Assembly (NCBI RefSeq): GCF_001625445.1
Contig: NZ_LWHG01000011.1
Span: forward strand, 1,024,769 to 1,088,768
Direction: 5' to 3'
DNA from: Haladaptatus sp. R4
Lineage (GTDB): Archaea > Halobacteriota > Halobacteria > Halobacteriales > Haladaptataceae
DNA length: 64,000 nt
Shown: piece by piece, positions 16,976 to 25,812 of the stretch
Layout: the number at the start of each line of letters is the position of its first letter
How positions within the stretch are numbered: position 1 is the stretch's first letter
Position numbers and translations under genes: made by a program
The notes under the pieces: generated by a model
The model's input: only the letters and a program-made list of their open reading frames with translations
Databases searched by the model: none
What the model was told of the DNA's origin: nothing

Positions 16976-17841
16976 CCGCTACCTCGAAGGTCGAACCGGC
17001 CGTCGTCGTGCGTAACGTGACGAAGTCGTTCGATGGAAAGACCGTTCTCGACGGTGTGGACTTGGACATTCCGGCGGGAAGGACGACGCTCCTGATGGGT
17101 GAAAACGGATCCGGAAAAACGATTTTCCTCTCCTGTCTGGCCGGTGGTCTCCACCCCACGAGCGGTACCATCGAGTGTTTCGGTGACGAACCGGCCGAGG
17201 CCCGAACGTCGTTCAACTTCACCTTACAGGACAGTCTCACGCTGCCGGACCTCACGGGTCGAGAGAACGCGGAGTTCTACGCCGACCTCCATCCGAACGC
17301 GACTGGTGAGTGGTTGGGTATCGCGGAGCGGTTGGGCATTGCGGACTCCCTCGACGACCCGGTTCGGGACTACTCCGGCGGGATGATTCGAAAGCTGGAA
17401 CTCGCAATCGTCTTCGGCGTGGACGTGCCGCTCTACCTGTTGGACGAGCCGACAGCCGAACTCGACATGGCGGCGATAAACACCGTCCACGCGCTCGTCA
17501 ACGAGCGATGTCGTGAGGGGAAAACGGTCGTATTTTCGAGCCACACGGCCGTCGACGTGGAACTGGCCGACAAGGTGGCGTTCGTTCGCGACGGTCACGT
17601 CGGCAAAGTCGGTGCGCCCGACGCGCTGCTCGATACCGTTCCGCCGGTCGCACTCGCGCCCACGCGGACCGCCGCCGATGCTCTCCGTGACCACGTCGGC
17701 GACGACCGCTTGTTCGAGACGAACGACGGCTATCGCGGGTTCCTCGACGCCGACACGGACGAACCAGCGCTCCCAGACGACATCGACGTGACCGAACCGT
17801 CGTGGTCCGACTTCTTCAACTACTACGTCCGGTTCAATTGA
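16972..17841 (+). CDS. ABC transporter ATP-binding protein
   Basis: The start at 16972 (MTATSKVEPA) overlaps the permease stop by ATGA. The 289-residue ATPase has Walker A GENGSGKT, the Q-loop region NFTLQDSLTLPD, the signature YSGGMIRK, Walker B LYLLDEPTAELD and the switch His in SSHTAVD. A C-terminal extension of about 70 residues follows. It would power the adjacent ABC-2 permease. All catalytic motifs look intact. Confidence 0.93.
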   Translation: MTATSKVEPAVVVRNVTKSFDGKTVLDGVDLDIPAGRTTLLMGENGSGKTIFLSCLAGGLHPTSGTIECFGDEPAEARTSFNFTLQDSLTLPDLTGRENAEFYADLHPNATGEWLGIAERLGIADSLDDPVRDYSGGMIRKLELAIVFGVDVPLYLLDEPTAELDMAAINTVHALVNERCREGKTVVFSSHTAVDVELADKVAFVRDGHVGKVGAPDALLDTVPPVALAPTRTAADALRDHVGDDRLFETNDGYRGFLDADTDEPALPDDIDVTEPSWSDFFNYYVRFN

Positions 17842-17891
17842 GAAGGCCGGACGAACTCCCCCGTTCGTGTGGTCTCGTATACGCGCCCCGA

Positions 17892-18677
17892 TCAACGATA
17901 ATACGCTTCCAACCGGTCGCGAATCACGGTCTCGATTTCACGCATTGTCTCCCTGTCTTCGAAATACACGCGTTCGGGCGGGTCGGACACGAGCGGCGAC
18001 AGTTCGGACAGAACGCGGGTTACTCCGTCCGTCGATTGTTTCGCCTTCCAGTCCAACGAGAGCGACAGTGTCTCCGGGTTCGCTTCGAGACGTCGGAGGT
18101 TAGTCAGGTGGTAACAGCCACGCTCCCGAAGGCCCCCGCCGCGAACGCAGAGGACCGTTCCGGTCAGCCGATATGCCCGTTCGCCAGCGGACCACTCGAT
18201 ATCCGGCGTCGATGGCAGAGCGGTGGCTTGTTTTCCCGCGAGCGCATCGTCCACCGCCGCGACGAACGATTCATCGGGTGCCTCCAGTCGGTAAATCGAA
18301 TGATGCGGCACGGCGAAAAGCAGCGGTTCGTCACCGATGCTGAGGATCAGCGTGTGAAGGAAGAAGGCTCCGCTGTTGCCATCCTCCAGCGACCACAGTC
18401 GTTCGAACGTTTCCGACGTTTCGGGAAGCGCTCCGTGATACCACGCACCCGGATGGCGGTCGTCACACCACGAGAGCGAGTCACGCACCTCCTCCCACGT
18501 CGCTCGACAGCGCGGCGCGTCGGGTAGGCCCATTTCGAGTTCGTCGTGGTCGATACCGACGTAGCCGTCGGTGGCGCGGTCGAGCGCGCCTCGGAGGACC
18601 GCGCTCGAAGCGTCGTGGAAGTCCGCGGCGACCAGCGTGTGTGAGAACTCGAAGGGTTCGACGTCCGGCGGATTCAT
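17892..18677 (-). CDS. Haloarchaeal hypothetical protein
   Basis: The start at 18677 (MNPPDVEPFEFSH) gives 261 residues. The protein is soluble, without signal or helices long enough for a membrane. It contains several aromatic-rich strands, such as LLFAVPHHSIYRLE, and ends with a charged helix, YFEDRETMREIETVIRDRL. I do not recognise a family. It is divergent from the FMN reductase gene with about 75 bases between starts, so a shared regulatory region is possible. Confidence 0.6.
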   Translation of the reverse strand: MNPPDVEPFEFSHTLVAADFHDASSAVLRGALDRATDGYVGIDHDELEMGLPDAPRCRATWEEVRDSLSWCDDRHPGAWYHGALPETSETFERLWSLEDGNSGAFFLHTLILSIGDEPLLFAVPHHSIYRLEAPDESFVAAVDDALAGKQATALPSTPDIEWSAGERAYRLTGTVLCVRGGGLRERGCYHLTNLRRLEANPETLSLSLDWKAKQSTDGVTRVLSELSPLVSDPPERVYFEDRETMREIETVIRDRLEAYYR

Positions 18678-18751
18678 ATCGACCGTTCGGAGTACCGACA
18701 CTTGGGCGTTCCCCTGCAACGTATTTCGCTTTGCCGAGCGACTGTTCTCCC

Positions 18752-19333
18752 ATGACCAATCAACCGCACGTTGTAGCCATCTGTGGCAGTCTCGGGGAGG
18801 AAAGCGTGACCAGATTCGCGCTCGAACACGTCCTCGTCGGCGTGGAACGGGCGGGTGGAACCGGCGAACTCCTCGACCTCCGCGAATTCGACCTGCCGCA
18901 GTTCGACCCCGACCAACGGGAAGCGGGTGATACCCCCGAACTGAAACGTCGCGTGCGCGCGGCGGACGCGGTCGTCCTGGGCACACCCGTCTATCATGGC
19001 TCGTACTCCTCGCCGCTGAAGGCGGCGCTCGACTACTGCGGGTTCGACGAGTTCGAGGGGAAAACCGTCGGCCTGCTCGCCGTGGCGGGTGGTCGGTTTC
19101 CGGTCACCGCGATGGACCACCTCCGGTCCGTCTGTCGCGCGCTCGATGCGTGGGTGCTCCCGTACGAGGTGGCGATTCCCCGCTCGCACAGCGCGGTGAT
19201 GGACGGCGCGTTCACCGACGAGGAGTTGGCGAATCGCGTCGTCACGCTCGGGCGGCAAATCGTCCGCTACTCGCACATCGAGCCGTGTCCGCCGAGTTTC
19301 GAGAGCGGGGAAAATATCGGCGCGGCCGATTGA
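18752..19333 (+). CDS. NADPH-dependent FMN reductase-like flavoprotein
   Basis: The start at 18752 gives 193 residues with a flavodoxin-like fold. The N-terminal strand and phosphate loop read [15 protein letters not shown], the middle has [21 protein letters not shown] and then [13 protein letters not shown], all typical of NADPH-dependent FMN or azo reductases. It would transfer electrons from NAD(P)H through FMN; the physiological acceptor is unknown. It precedes thymidine kinase by 41 bases, and the two may be cotranscribed. Confidence 0.87.
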   Translation: MTNQPHVVAICGSLGEESVTRFALEHVLVGVERAGGTGELLDLREFDLPQFDPDQREAGDTPELKRRVRAADAVVLGTPVYHGSYSSPLKAALDYCGFDEFEGKTVGLLAVAGGRFPVTAMDHLRSVCRALDAWVLPYEVAIPRSHSAVMDGAFTDEELANRVVTLGRQIVRYSHIEPCPPSFESGENIGAAD

Positions 19334-19374
19334 ATGAGCAACTCTTTTGCCGTCGGATTGAGCGTCACACGGGT

Positions 19375-19962
19375 ATGCACAAAATCACGAACAGTGGGTG
19401 GGTCGAGGTCATCACCGGCTGTATGTTCTCCGGGAAGACCGAGGAACTGCTCCGACGGCTTCGCCGCGCGGAAATCGCGGGGCAGGAAGTCGCGGTGTTC
19501 AAACCCGCACTGGACGACCGTTACGGCGAGGACACGGTCGGCTCCCACGACGGCAGTTCGTGGGAAGCGACCGTCGTGGAACCGGACGACGACGGCGTGT
19601 GGGAAATCCCGAGGGGATTGAACGGCGAGAAAGTCGTCGCCATCGACGAGGCGAACTTCTTCTCCGCGGAACTCGTCGACGTGTGTGAATTCCTCGCGGA
19701 TGACGGACGACGCGTCATCATCAGCGGCACCGACCAGACCTTCCGCGGTGAGCCGTTCGACCCGGTCCCGCAACTCATCTCCGTGGCCGAGTACGTCGAA
19801 AAGCTCCAAGCCATCTGTGCGCAGTGTGGCGAACCCGCGACGCGAAACCAGCGGCTCATCGACGGCGAACCCGCACACATGGACGATCCGACGATTTTGG
19901 TGGGCGCACAGGAGTCCTACGAAGCCCGGTGTCGAAACTGCCACATCCTACGGCGCGAGTAG
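19375..19962 (+). CDS. tdk: Thymidine kinase
   Basis: This 195-residue protein starts [15 protein letters not shown], followed by the P-loop [14 protein letters not shown]. It has the type II thymidine kinase features: DEANFF for magnesium, [15 protein letters not shown], and a zinc site from CAQCG and CRNCH. It phosphorylates thymidine with ATP in the salvage pathway. Length and motifs are complete. An upstream in-frame extension to 19150 overlaps the FMN reductase and was rejected. Confidence 0.95.
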   Translation: MHKITNSGWVEVITGCMFSGKTEELLRRLRRAEIAGQEVAVFKPALDDRYGEDTVGSHDGSSWEATVVEPDDDGVWEIPRGLNGEKVVAIDEANFFSAELVDVCEFLADDGRRVIISGTDQTFRGEPFDPVPQLISVAEYVEKLQAICAQCGEPATRNQRLIDGEPAHMDDPTILVGAQESYEARCRNCHILRRE

Positions 19963-20047
19963 CGGAGTCGTGACGGCGACGACGGCGACGATCGAACCGG
20001 CGCACGTCGTTCCGTGGTAACTAAAGGTGTGAGCGCGTATCGGGAGT

Positions 20048-20311
20048 ATGCTCAACCTACGGCTGGACGATTTCATGGTCGAACTGAAAGACGGCTCCTT
20101 GAAGAACGTTGGACCCGCGAACAAAACGGCGTCGGCGAAACTGTTCAACGTGGAATCCGCCGAAGCGCGTGCGTTCGGGGACAAACGCGTAAAACTCGTG
20201 TTCGAGGACGAGGACGGCAACGAAGTACAAGTCGCGCTGTTCCCCGACGTCGCGAAGAAGATCGTCGACGACATCGAAACGCTCGAAGACGACAGTCCCG
20301 TCTTCGAGTAG
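20048..20311 (+). CDS. Small haloarchaeal hypothetical protein
   Basis: This 87-residue protein starts MLNLRLDDFMVELKDG and alternates short strands with charged turns; the middle reads VKLVFEDEDGNEVQVALFP. It looks like a small soluble beta-rich domain. A TATA-like ACTAAAG lies about 26 bases upstream, giving a leaderless start. No motif indicates a function. Composition fits the surrounding genes. Confidence 0.65.
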   Translation: MLNLRLDDFMVELKDGSLKNVGPANKTASAKLFNVESAEARAFGDKRVKLVFEDEDGNEVQVALFPDVAKKIVDDIETLEDDSPVFE

Positions 20312-20463
20312 CGACCGAACGGCGACCCTTCCGATCTCCATTTCATCCCATCCGACTATTTGCTTCACCCTATTCCATCGTCCGTTTCGCCCTGTTTTTC
20401 CTCCCCGATTCGTTAAGGAACCAATAATAATATCGTGTCATGGTGTACCATTGTTCGGAGACC

Positions 20464-20712
20464 ATGTCAACCATCATCGCCCCGGACGAACTGGGTGATT
20501 CATCGGACGACGGCGAGCGACGCTCATCGTTCCCGGATTCCGTCGTCACCTCGCTTCGGTTCATCGGTTTTTGGGGAGCAGTCGTACTCCCGTTTCTCTA
20601 CATTCCGCTGTTCATCAGCGGTCTCGATACCGCTGGACAACAACAAACGTTCATCCTGTTGCTTGTGTTGAACGTCGTCGCGCTCGTCTTCGGTCACCGG
20701 TACAGAGCGTGA
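20464..20712 (+). CDS. Small two-helix membrane protein
   Basis: The ATG at 20464 (MSTIIAPDELG) gives 82 residues: an acidic N-terminal third, then two membrane helices (FWGAVVLPFLYIPLFISG and TFILLLVLNVVALVFG) and a short basic tail. An alternative ATG at 20440 adds eight residues. The AATAATAT element near 20422-20430 fits either start with a short leader. No function is recognised. Confidence 0.6.
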   Translation: MSTIIAPDELGDSSDDGERRSSFPDSVVTSLRFIGFWGAVVLPFLYIPLFISGLDTAGQQQTFILLLVLNVVALVFGHRYRA

Positions 20713-20832
20713 ATGGAACGTATCGCGCGAGAATGTAACGAGTCTATAATCCGACCGTTTCGTGGTTTCGCTCCTCGTGCCGATTTCGTTAACGGGGGTA
20801 TAACTATGGGCTCGACCGCTGAAAGGAAGCGT

Positions 20833-21006
20833 ATGTCTCAGTCAGTTACGAGCAGTATGAACATCGGGTGTCCCCACTGTGGGTCCGCATCGACTGTCGA
20901 TATCGCACCCGACGGACAAGGTCAAGCGGAATCCGACGACCAGTTGAAGGGGACGCTCGTCCGATGCCAATCCTGTGGTGACGATTTTTCGTTCTACTAC
21001 TACTGA
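20833..21006 (+). CDS. Small zinc-ribbon protein, 57 residues
   Basis: The start at 20833 is preferred because a TATA-like GTATAACT sits about 30 bases upstream; in-frame starts at 20713 and 20806 would read through it. The protein contains CPHCGSAS and CQSCGDDF, giving a four-cysteine zinc ribbon, and ends FSFYYY. Tiny zinc ribbons of this kind are abundant in haloarchaea and influence growth and motility in some species, but this one is uncharacterised. Confidence 0.68.
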   Translation: MSQSVTSSMNIGCPHCGSASTVDIAPDGQGQAESDDQLKGTLVRCQSCGDDFSFYYY

Positions 21007-21088
21007 GTTGGCGTTCGCGTGGTCGGCTCAGAACCGCGCCGGGAATTCGACAATCGTTTTAGGCCTGGACTATTCTTTGCCAGTATAA

Positions 21089-23197
21089 ATGGGTAACTGC
21101 GTCATTTGCGGGACGCCTGCTGACGGCCCGATTTGTTCGAGCCACGAGCAGGACGTTCTCTTTGAATTCAACGGAAACAGCCCGGAGCAGCTCGTTACTG
21201 GACGATTTTACAAAGGTACCGTCGACGGTTTCGCCGACTTCGGCGTCTTCATCGACATCGGTGACCGCGTCACCGGCCTGCTTCACAAGAGCGAGTTGGA
21301 CCAGCGGCTCGAAAGCCTCGACTGGGACCAAGGCGACGCGGTCTTCGTCGAGGTCATTGGTGTGCGCGACAACGGCAACGTCGATCTCAGCTCGTCGATT
21401 CGCCAATCGGAACGCGAGTTCCGCGGCAAGCTGATTCAGGACGGTACCGACGTGCACCTCCCCAGTGAATCGAACGACGAAACCACGTCGGACGAACCGG
21501 AATCGAATTCCGAATCCGCGTCCGAATCCGAAGCCGAATCTACGTCCGAATCCGAAGCCGAATCTGCGTCCGAACACGAAGCCGAACCGGAACACGAATC
21601 CGAATCCGAACCGGAACAGCCGGCGACGACCGACGGCTCCGGGAACGCGGTCGGAGGCGCTACCGTCTCCTCCCAGATCGAACAGCCCGAACGCGTCCAG
21701 ATCGAAACGCTGGGCGACCGAGTCGGCGACAGCGTTCGAATCGAGGGCGAAATCGTGAGCGCGAGCCAGACGAGCGGCCCGACGGTGTTCGAACTCCGCG
21801 ACGAAACCGCCGTCGTGGACTGCGCCGCGTTCAAGGAGGCAGGCGTTCGTGCCTACCCCGAAGTAGATACCGGCGACATCGCACGACTGGTCGGCGAAGT
21901 CGAACTCCGTAACAACGAACTCCAAGTCGAGACCGAACACCTCGAAGCCCTCACCGAAGAGGAGGAAGCGACCGTCGAGGACCGACTGGCACAGGCACTC
22001 GAAGACGAGGCCCGTCCCGAAGACGTCGAACCGCTCGCCGACGACTCTGCCGTCGAAGCCATTCACGGGGACGTCCGCGACGCCGCCGGTGCGATTCGCC
22101 GCGCGGTCATCGAATCCCGCCCCGTTATCGTCCGACACAACGCGAGCGCGGAGGGCTACGTGGCCGGAGCGGCCATCGAACGCGCCGTCCTCCCGCTCGT
22201 GCGCGACGAACACGCACGAAGCGACGCCCAGTATCACTACTTCGACCGGCGACCGCTCGAAGACGGCTTCTACGACATGCAGGACGCGACGAAGGACGCG
22301 ACCATGATGCTCGACAACCGCGAGCGCCACGACGAGAAACTACCCCTCTTCGTCCTCATCGATGCCGGAAGCACCGTCGAATCGAGCGACGGACTCTCGC
22401 TCCTCGACATCTACGGTGCGCCCCACGTCGTCATCGACACGCACTACCCGGACGACGAAGTCGCCCAAACTGCCGACGTCGTCGTCAACCCGTTCCTCGG
22501 CGACTCGGGCGACGACGTAACCGCGGCCGTCCTCGGTGCGAACGTCGCGGCCCACGTCAACGACGAGGTGCGCGACGATGTCGCACACCTCCCCGCAGTC
22601 AGCTACTGGGAGGACACCCCGTCCGAATACACCGACCTCGCGACGGATGCGGGCTACGACGAAGACCACGTTACGGCCCTGCGCGAGGCAGTCGCGCTGG
22701 AAGCCTACTACCAGTCCTACGAGGACAAGCGCGAACTCATCACCGACCTGCTGTTCGAGCACGCGAAGCGCGACCTCGCCGAGCACGTCAGCGAGCAGTT
22801 CCGCACGAAGCTCGAAAACGAACTCGACACCGCCGAGCCGAACCTCACGGTTCGCGGCGCGAACGGCGTCACCTTCACCGTCCTCGACACCGAGGCGTAC
22901 ACCCACCGCTTCGACTTCCCATCGACGGCAGTGCTCCTCGACGCGCTCCACCGCCGCGACATGACGGGACAACCCGGCGACCAGAACGTCACCCTCGGTC
23001 TCGCCGACGACGAGGTTCACATCCGAAGCGACGGGGAAATCAACGTCCGCGACATCGCCGAGGACGTCGAGGACCGCGCACCGGAAGCCGGAATCGTCCC
23101 CGTCGGCACGCGCGACGGCAAGTTCGAATTCCTCCGCGGCGAGCGCGACGAAGCGCTCGACGCCGTCATCGAAGCCGTCAGCGCGAAGCTGAACTGA
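21089..23197 (+). CDS. RecJ-like DHH family protein with zinc finger, S1 and OB domains
   Basis: The 702 residues hold, in order, a zinc-finger-like C4xxC7...C16xxH19, an S1 RNA-binding domain (about 36-105), an acidic Ser/Glu linker (about 120-185), an OB-fold of tRNA-anti type (about 195-290), and a DHH/RecJ-like region to the end. This architecture is the haloarchaeal RecJ-like family, some members of which work with the replisome or in RNA turnover. The key catalytic motifs are altered: HNASAEGY replaces the usual acidic HxDxDG, and DTHYPDD replaces DHH. The linker is encoded by 24-base tandem repeats. Nuclease activity is therefore doubtful. Confidence 0.82.
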   Translation: MGNCVICGTPADGPICSSHEQDVLFEFNGNSPEQLVTGRFYKGTVDGFADFGVFIDIGDRVTGLLHKSELDQRLESLDWDQGDAVFVEVIGVRDNGNVDLSSSIRQSEREFRGKLIQDGTDVHLPSESNDETTSDEPESNSESASESEAESTSESEAESASEHEAEPEHESESEPEQPATTDGSGNAVGGATVSSQIEQPERVQIETLGDRVGDSVRIEGEIVSASQTSGPTVFELRDETAVVDCAAFKEAGVRAYPEVDTGDIARLVGEVELRNNELQVETEHLEALTEEEEATVEDRLAQALEDEARPEDVEPLADDSAVEAIHGDVRDAAGAIRRAVIESRPVIVRHNASAEGYVAGAAIERAVLPLVRDEHARSDAQYHYFDRRPLEDGFYDMQDATKDATMMLDNRERHDEKLPLFVLIDAGSTVESSDGLSLLDIYGAPHVVIDTHYPDDEVAQTADVVVNPFLGDSGDDVTAAVLGANVAAHVNDEVRDDVAHLPAVSYWEDTPSEYTDLATDAGYDEDHVTALREAVALEAYYQSYEDKRELITDLLFEHAKRDLAEHVSEQFRTKLENELDTAEPNLTVRGANGVTFTVLDTEAYTHRFDFPSTAVLLDALHRRDMTGQPGDQNVTLGLADDEVHIRSDGEINVRDIAEDVEDRAPEAGIVPVGTRDGKFEFLRGERDEALDAVIEAVSAKLN
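21515..21586 (+). repeat. Three tandem 24-bp coding repeats (Ser/Glu/Ala linker)
   Basis: Units begin at 21515, 21539 and 21563, each encoding an eight-residue S-A/T-S-E-S/H-E-A-E block inside the RecJ-like gene. Their near identity suggests slippage or unequal crossing-over that can change linker length. Confidence 0.75.
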
Positions 23198-23302
23198 ACG
23201 CGGCGCTGATTTGGACTTCTCGGCTTTCTTCTCTTTGAACGATTCTTTCAGCGTTACGTCGGATTTCGGTGAGAACGAGCATCCGGATGAGCGGGTGGGA
23301 TC

Positions 23303-23653
23303 TCACTTTGTAAGCAGATTCTTGTCCCGGTAGGTGAGTATCACGCCGACTGCCAGCAACCCGAGGACCGCGTAATTGTCACCGATGTCCATACCGTGAT
23401 AGGTGACGATGATTCCGTATATGCCACCGACCCAGAGAGCCAGCGCGGAGGCGATTGCGGGAACCGACCGATCATCGAGCACCTGGTGAGCGCCGTAGAC
23501 GATTACGGTGGCCATGAGAAAATACGCGAGTGTCGTGGATACGTCCCTGCCCGAGACGGCAGAATAGATGGCGAGTATGACCATCCCCATCAGGAGGCCG
23601 AGAGTGGTCAGGCGACTCAGGTTCTGCATACTGGACTCGTTCCCTTCAGTCAT
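23303..23653 (-). CDS. Four-helix membrane protein, function unknown
   Basis: This 116-residue protein starts at 23653, preceded by a strong ribosome-binding sequence, AAGGAGGG, eight bases before the ATG; that is unusual here, where most genes are leaderless. It has four hydrophobic segments separated by short loops such as VSGRDVSTTLAY and VLDDRSVPAIA, and ends YRDKNLLTK. I do not recognise the family. It lies downstream of the bPH2 gene pair on the same strand and may belong to that transcript. Confidence 0.65.
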   Translation of the reverse strand: MTEGNESSMQNLSRLTTLGLLMGMVILAIYSAVSGRDVSTTLAYFLMATVIVYGAHQVLDDRSVPAIASALALWVGGIYGIIVTYHGMDIGDNYAVLGLLAVGVILTYRDKNLLTK

Positions 23654-23719
23654 GTTTCAACCCTCCTTCGTTTGTCACAAATAGCTACTGATTGGACCGT
23701 TCTCCCTCGGAACCGCAGT

Positions 23720-25192
23720 CTACCGATTTCCCTGTTCGGGTTCGACCACTCGTCGTGTTTCCGTCCGAGGAGCAACTTCCCCGGAACTGTCCTGTACCGT
23801 CTCGTATATCATCTCGACCGTCTCCGTATCGAAGTCCGTGGCACGAGTTCCGGCGGACAGTAGCGATGCCGCAGTCTCGACGGATAGCGTCGCGAGGTCG
23901 AACCGTCGCTGCAAAATCGACTGTGACTTCGAAACAGATTGAACGTTCGCGAGCGGAACGATGAACTCGCTGTGAACCAAGATTCCGTTTCGGACCGCGA
24001 GATAGTCGTCGCCGATGGCGACGCTGCGATATCGCCATTGGACGTGTGCAGCGACGAGTGCAAACGGTACGCCGACGAGGGGAAGTAACCACGGAACGGG
24101 GAACCCGCTCCAAACGAACTGTGCGGCGTAGAGGAGGAAAGAGAGCAGTACGAGGGCGATGAGATACCGAGTCGCCAGACGGCGTCGCATACGCTTCGGT
24201 GGACGCTCGAACTCCGGGTCGTCGTGGTCGATAATCGTCCCCGCAATCTCCTCGACTTCCGACCGATTCCCCAGCGGGATGACCGGTGTCCGAGCGGGCC
24301 AGATGTCGAAATCGGCCGCACCGGCGGATTCGACGGTCAACCGTGCGAATCCGAAGGCGTTCTGTAAGGGGTTCGTGGAAACTCGCAACAGTTGCACGTT
24401 ATCCAGCGGAATGTCGTTCGAATAGTGCCAGACGAGTCCGCCGGACTGATGGATTTCCCCGTCTCGAAACTCGACGGACGTGTCGTGGAATTCGAGCACG
24501 GACTGTATCACTCCCACTCCCCACGCGCCGACGACCGTTGCCCCACCAACGACGAGGAATTTCTCGACGGTGAAGTGTCCGTTGACCAGCGACGCGGGTA
24601 ACGTCGGGGTGAGGAAATCCGATAGCCACGCCGGACTGAAGATGATAGACATCGCGATCGAAATCGCGAGGAAGAGGTGTTTCGGATGCGATGACAGGAC
24701 GCTTCGAGCGAACAGCATCGCCGAACGAAGTCGATAGAGTTTCTCCTCTTCCGTCGAGACCTTACTTCCGTTCCCCAGACGGTCCTGAATTCGTTCGGCC
24801 TCTTCGATACCGACGTAGCGCAACTCCAGTTCGCTTTCTTTACTGCTCCCCGCCGTTTCACACGAGACGTTCGCGATTCCGAGGAACGAATCCACTCCGT
24901 TCTGAACGACGCTCGATTCCTGGATTCGGTCGTACGGAATCACGCGGTGCTGCCGGTCGAAAATACCGGATTCCGTCTCTACTGCGGTGTCCTCCAAACG
25001 ATAGGAGACGGAGTACCATCGGACGCTTTCGCGCACGACGTAAATCAGGACGTAGCACAGGGCGAACCCGACGATATAGGTGAGCGGTGTATCTTCGTAA
25101 TTATACAGTCCGAAACCGACGGCGAAAATCAGGGGATGGATTTTTAGTCGGTCCATCGTTCCTCGGATGACGCTGTACGGGTGCAACCTCAC
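23720..25192 (-). CDS. YdbT-like membrane protein with bPH2 domains
   Basis: The GTG at 25192 overlaps the stop of the upstream gene (GTGA), giving tight coupling. The 490 residues alternate membrane pairs with three bacterial-PH-like (bPH2) modules: about 60-135 (ESGIFDRQHRVIPYDRIQ), about 255-310 (HYSNDIPLDNVQLLRVSTNP) and about 385-460 (VRNGILVHSEFIVPLANVQS). This is the YdbT plan. In Bacillus, YdbS/YdbT-like pairs confer resistance to certain antimicrobial compounds. Whether the archaeal pair has a membrane-stress role is inference. Confidence 0.87.
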   Translation of the reverse strand: MRLHPYSVIRGTMDRLKIHPLIFAVGFGLYNYEDTPLTYIVGFALCYVLIYVVRESVRWYSVSYRLEDTAVETESGIFDRQHRVIPYDRIQESSVVQNGVDSFLGIANVSCETAGSSKESELELRYVGIEEAERIQDRLGNGSKVSTEEEKLYRLRSAMLFARSVLSSHPKHLFLAISIAMSIIFSPAWLSDFLTPTLPASLVNGHFTVEKFLVVGGATVVGAWGVGVIQSVLEFHDTSVEFRDGEIHQSGGLVWHYSNDIPLDNVQLLRVSTNPLQNAFGFARLTVESAGAADFDIWPARTPVIPLGNRSEVEEIAGTIIDHDDPEFERPPKRMRRRLATRYLIALVLLSFLLYAAQFVWSGFPVPWLLPLVGVPFALVAAHVQWRYRSVAIGDDYLAVRNGILVHSEFIVPLANVQSVSKSQSILQRRFDLATLSVETAASLLSAGTRATDFDTETVEMIYETVQDSSGEVAPRTETRRVVEPEQGNR

Positions 25193-25686
25193 ACAGTGTC
25201 ACCTCGGATGACGTCGTTCGCCTCGGAGAGCGATTCGTCCGAGCGATTCTCCTCGCGGAGGCTCAGTATTCGACTGCGGAGTTTGCTGGCGCGTTGCGGT
25301 CGAAGCCCCGGGAGCAGTAGGTTCGAGCGGCGCGACCCGGCCGTGTGAATCATGATGCTCGCTAACCCGGCGGCTTGTTCGAGAACACCGCGGTTGATGT
25401 CGATGTGTTGGATGCGGTCTATCGGAACGTAGGTCTCCCGTCGACGCAACACTCCGTGTTCGATCGTCACTCCGTCTTCGTCTACGGCGAAGCGCCACGC
25501 TCTGTATCGAATTGGCGTTACGAGGAGGGCGACCACGAGCATACAGAGAACGATCGGTATCGGACTCCAGACCGGAATGATGGTGGATTGTGACGCGATG
25601 ATCCCGGCGATGATTCCACCGATCAATCCCGCTCCAACCGTCTTCGTGAACCAAACGTAGCGGACTCTCTTTTGTAACGATTCCAT
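25189..25686 (-). CDS. YdbS-like bPH2 domain membrane protein
   Basis: This 165-residue protein has two membrane helices near residues 17-60, followed by one bPH2 domain with IEHGVLRRRETYVPIDRIQHIDI and the conserved ending SNLLLPGLRP. Its TGA overlaps the GTG of the YdbT-like gene, so both are translated together and probably form one membrane complex. The C-terminal 35 residues are polar. The promoter lies in the AT-rich DNA upstream of 25686. Confidence 0.87.
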   Translation of the reverse strand: MESLQKRVRYVWFTKTVGAGLIGGIIAGIIASQSTIIPVWSPIPIVLCMLVVALLVTPIRYRAWRFAVDEDGVTIEHGVLRRRETYVPIDRIQHIDINRGVLEQAAGLASIMIHTAGSRRSNLLLPGLRPQRASKLRSRILSLREENRSDESLSEANDVIRGDTV

Positions 25687-25812
25687 CCGTTATATCAATG
25701 GATTATACTGTCTTCGTATTTAAAATGACCATCATCGATTTCGATACGCCATCTCCGAACCCGTATCCGTAGACGACACGCTTATCCGCCCGAACCAACC
25801 AAATATCACGTA

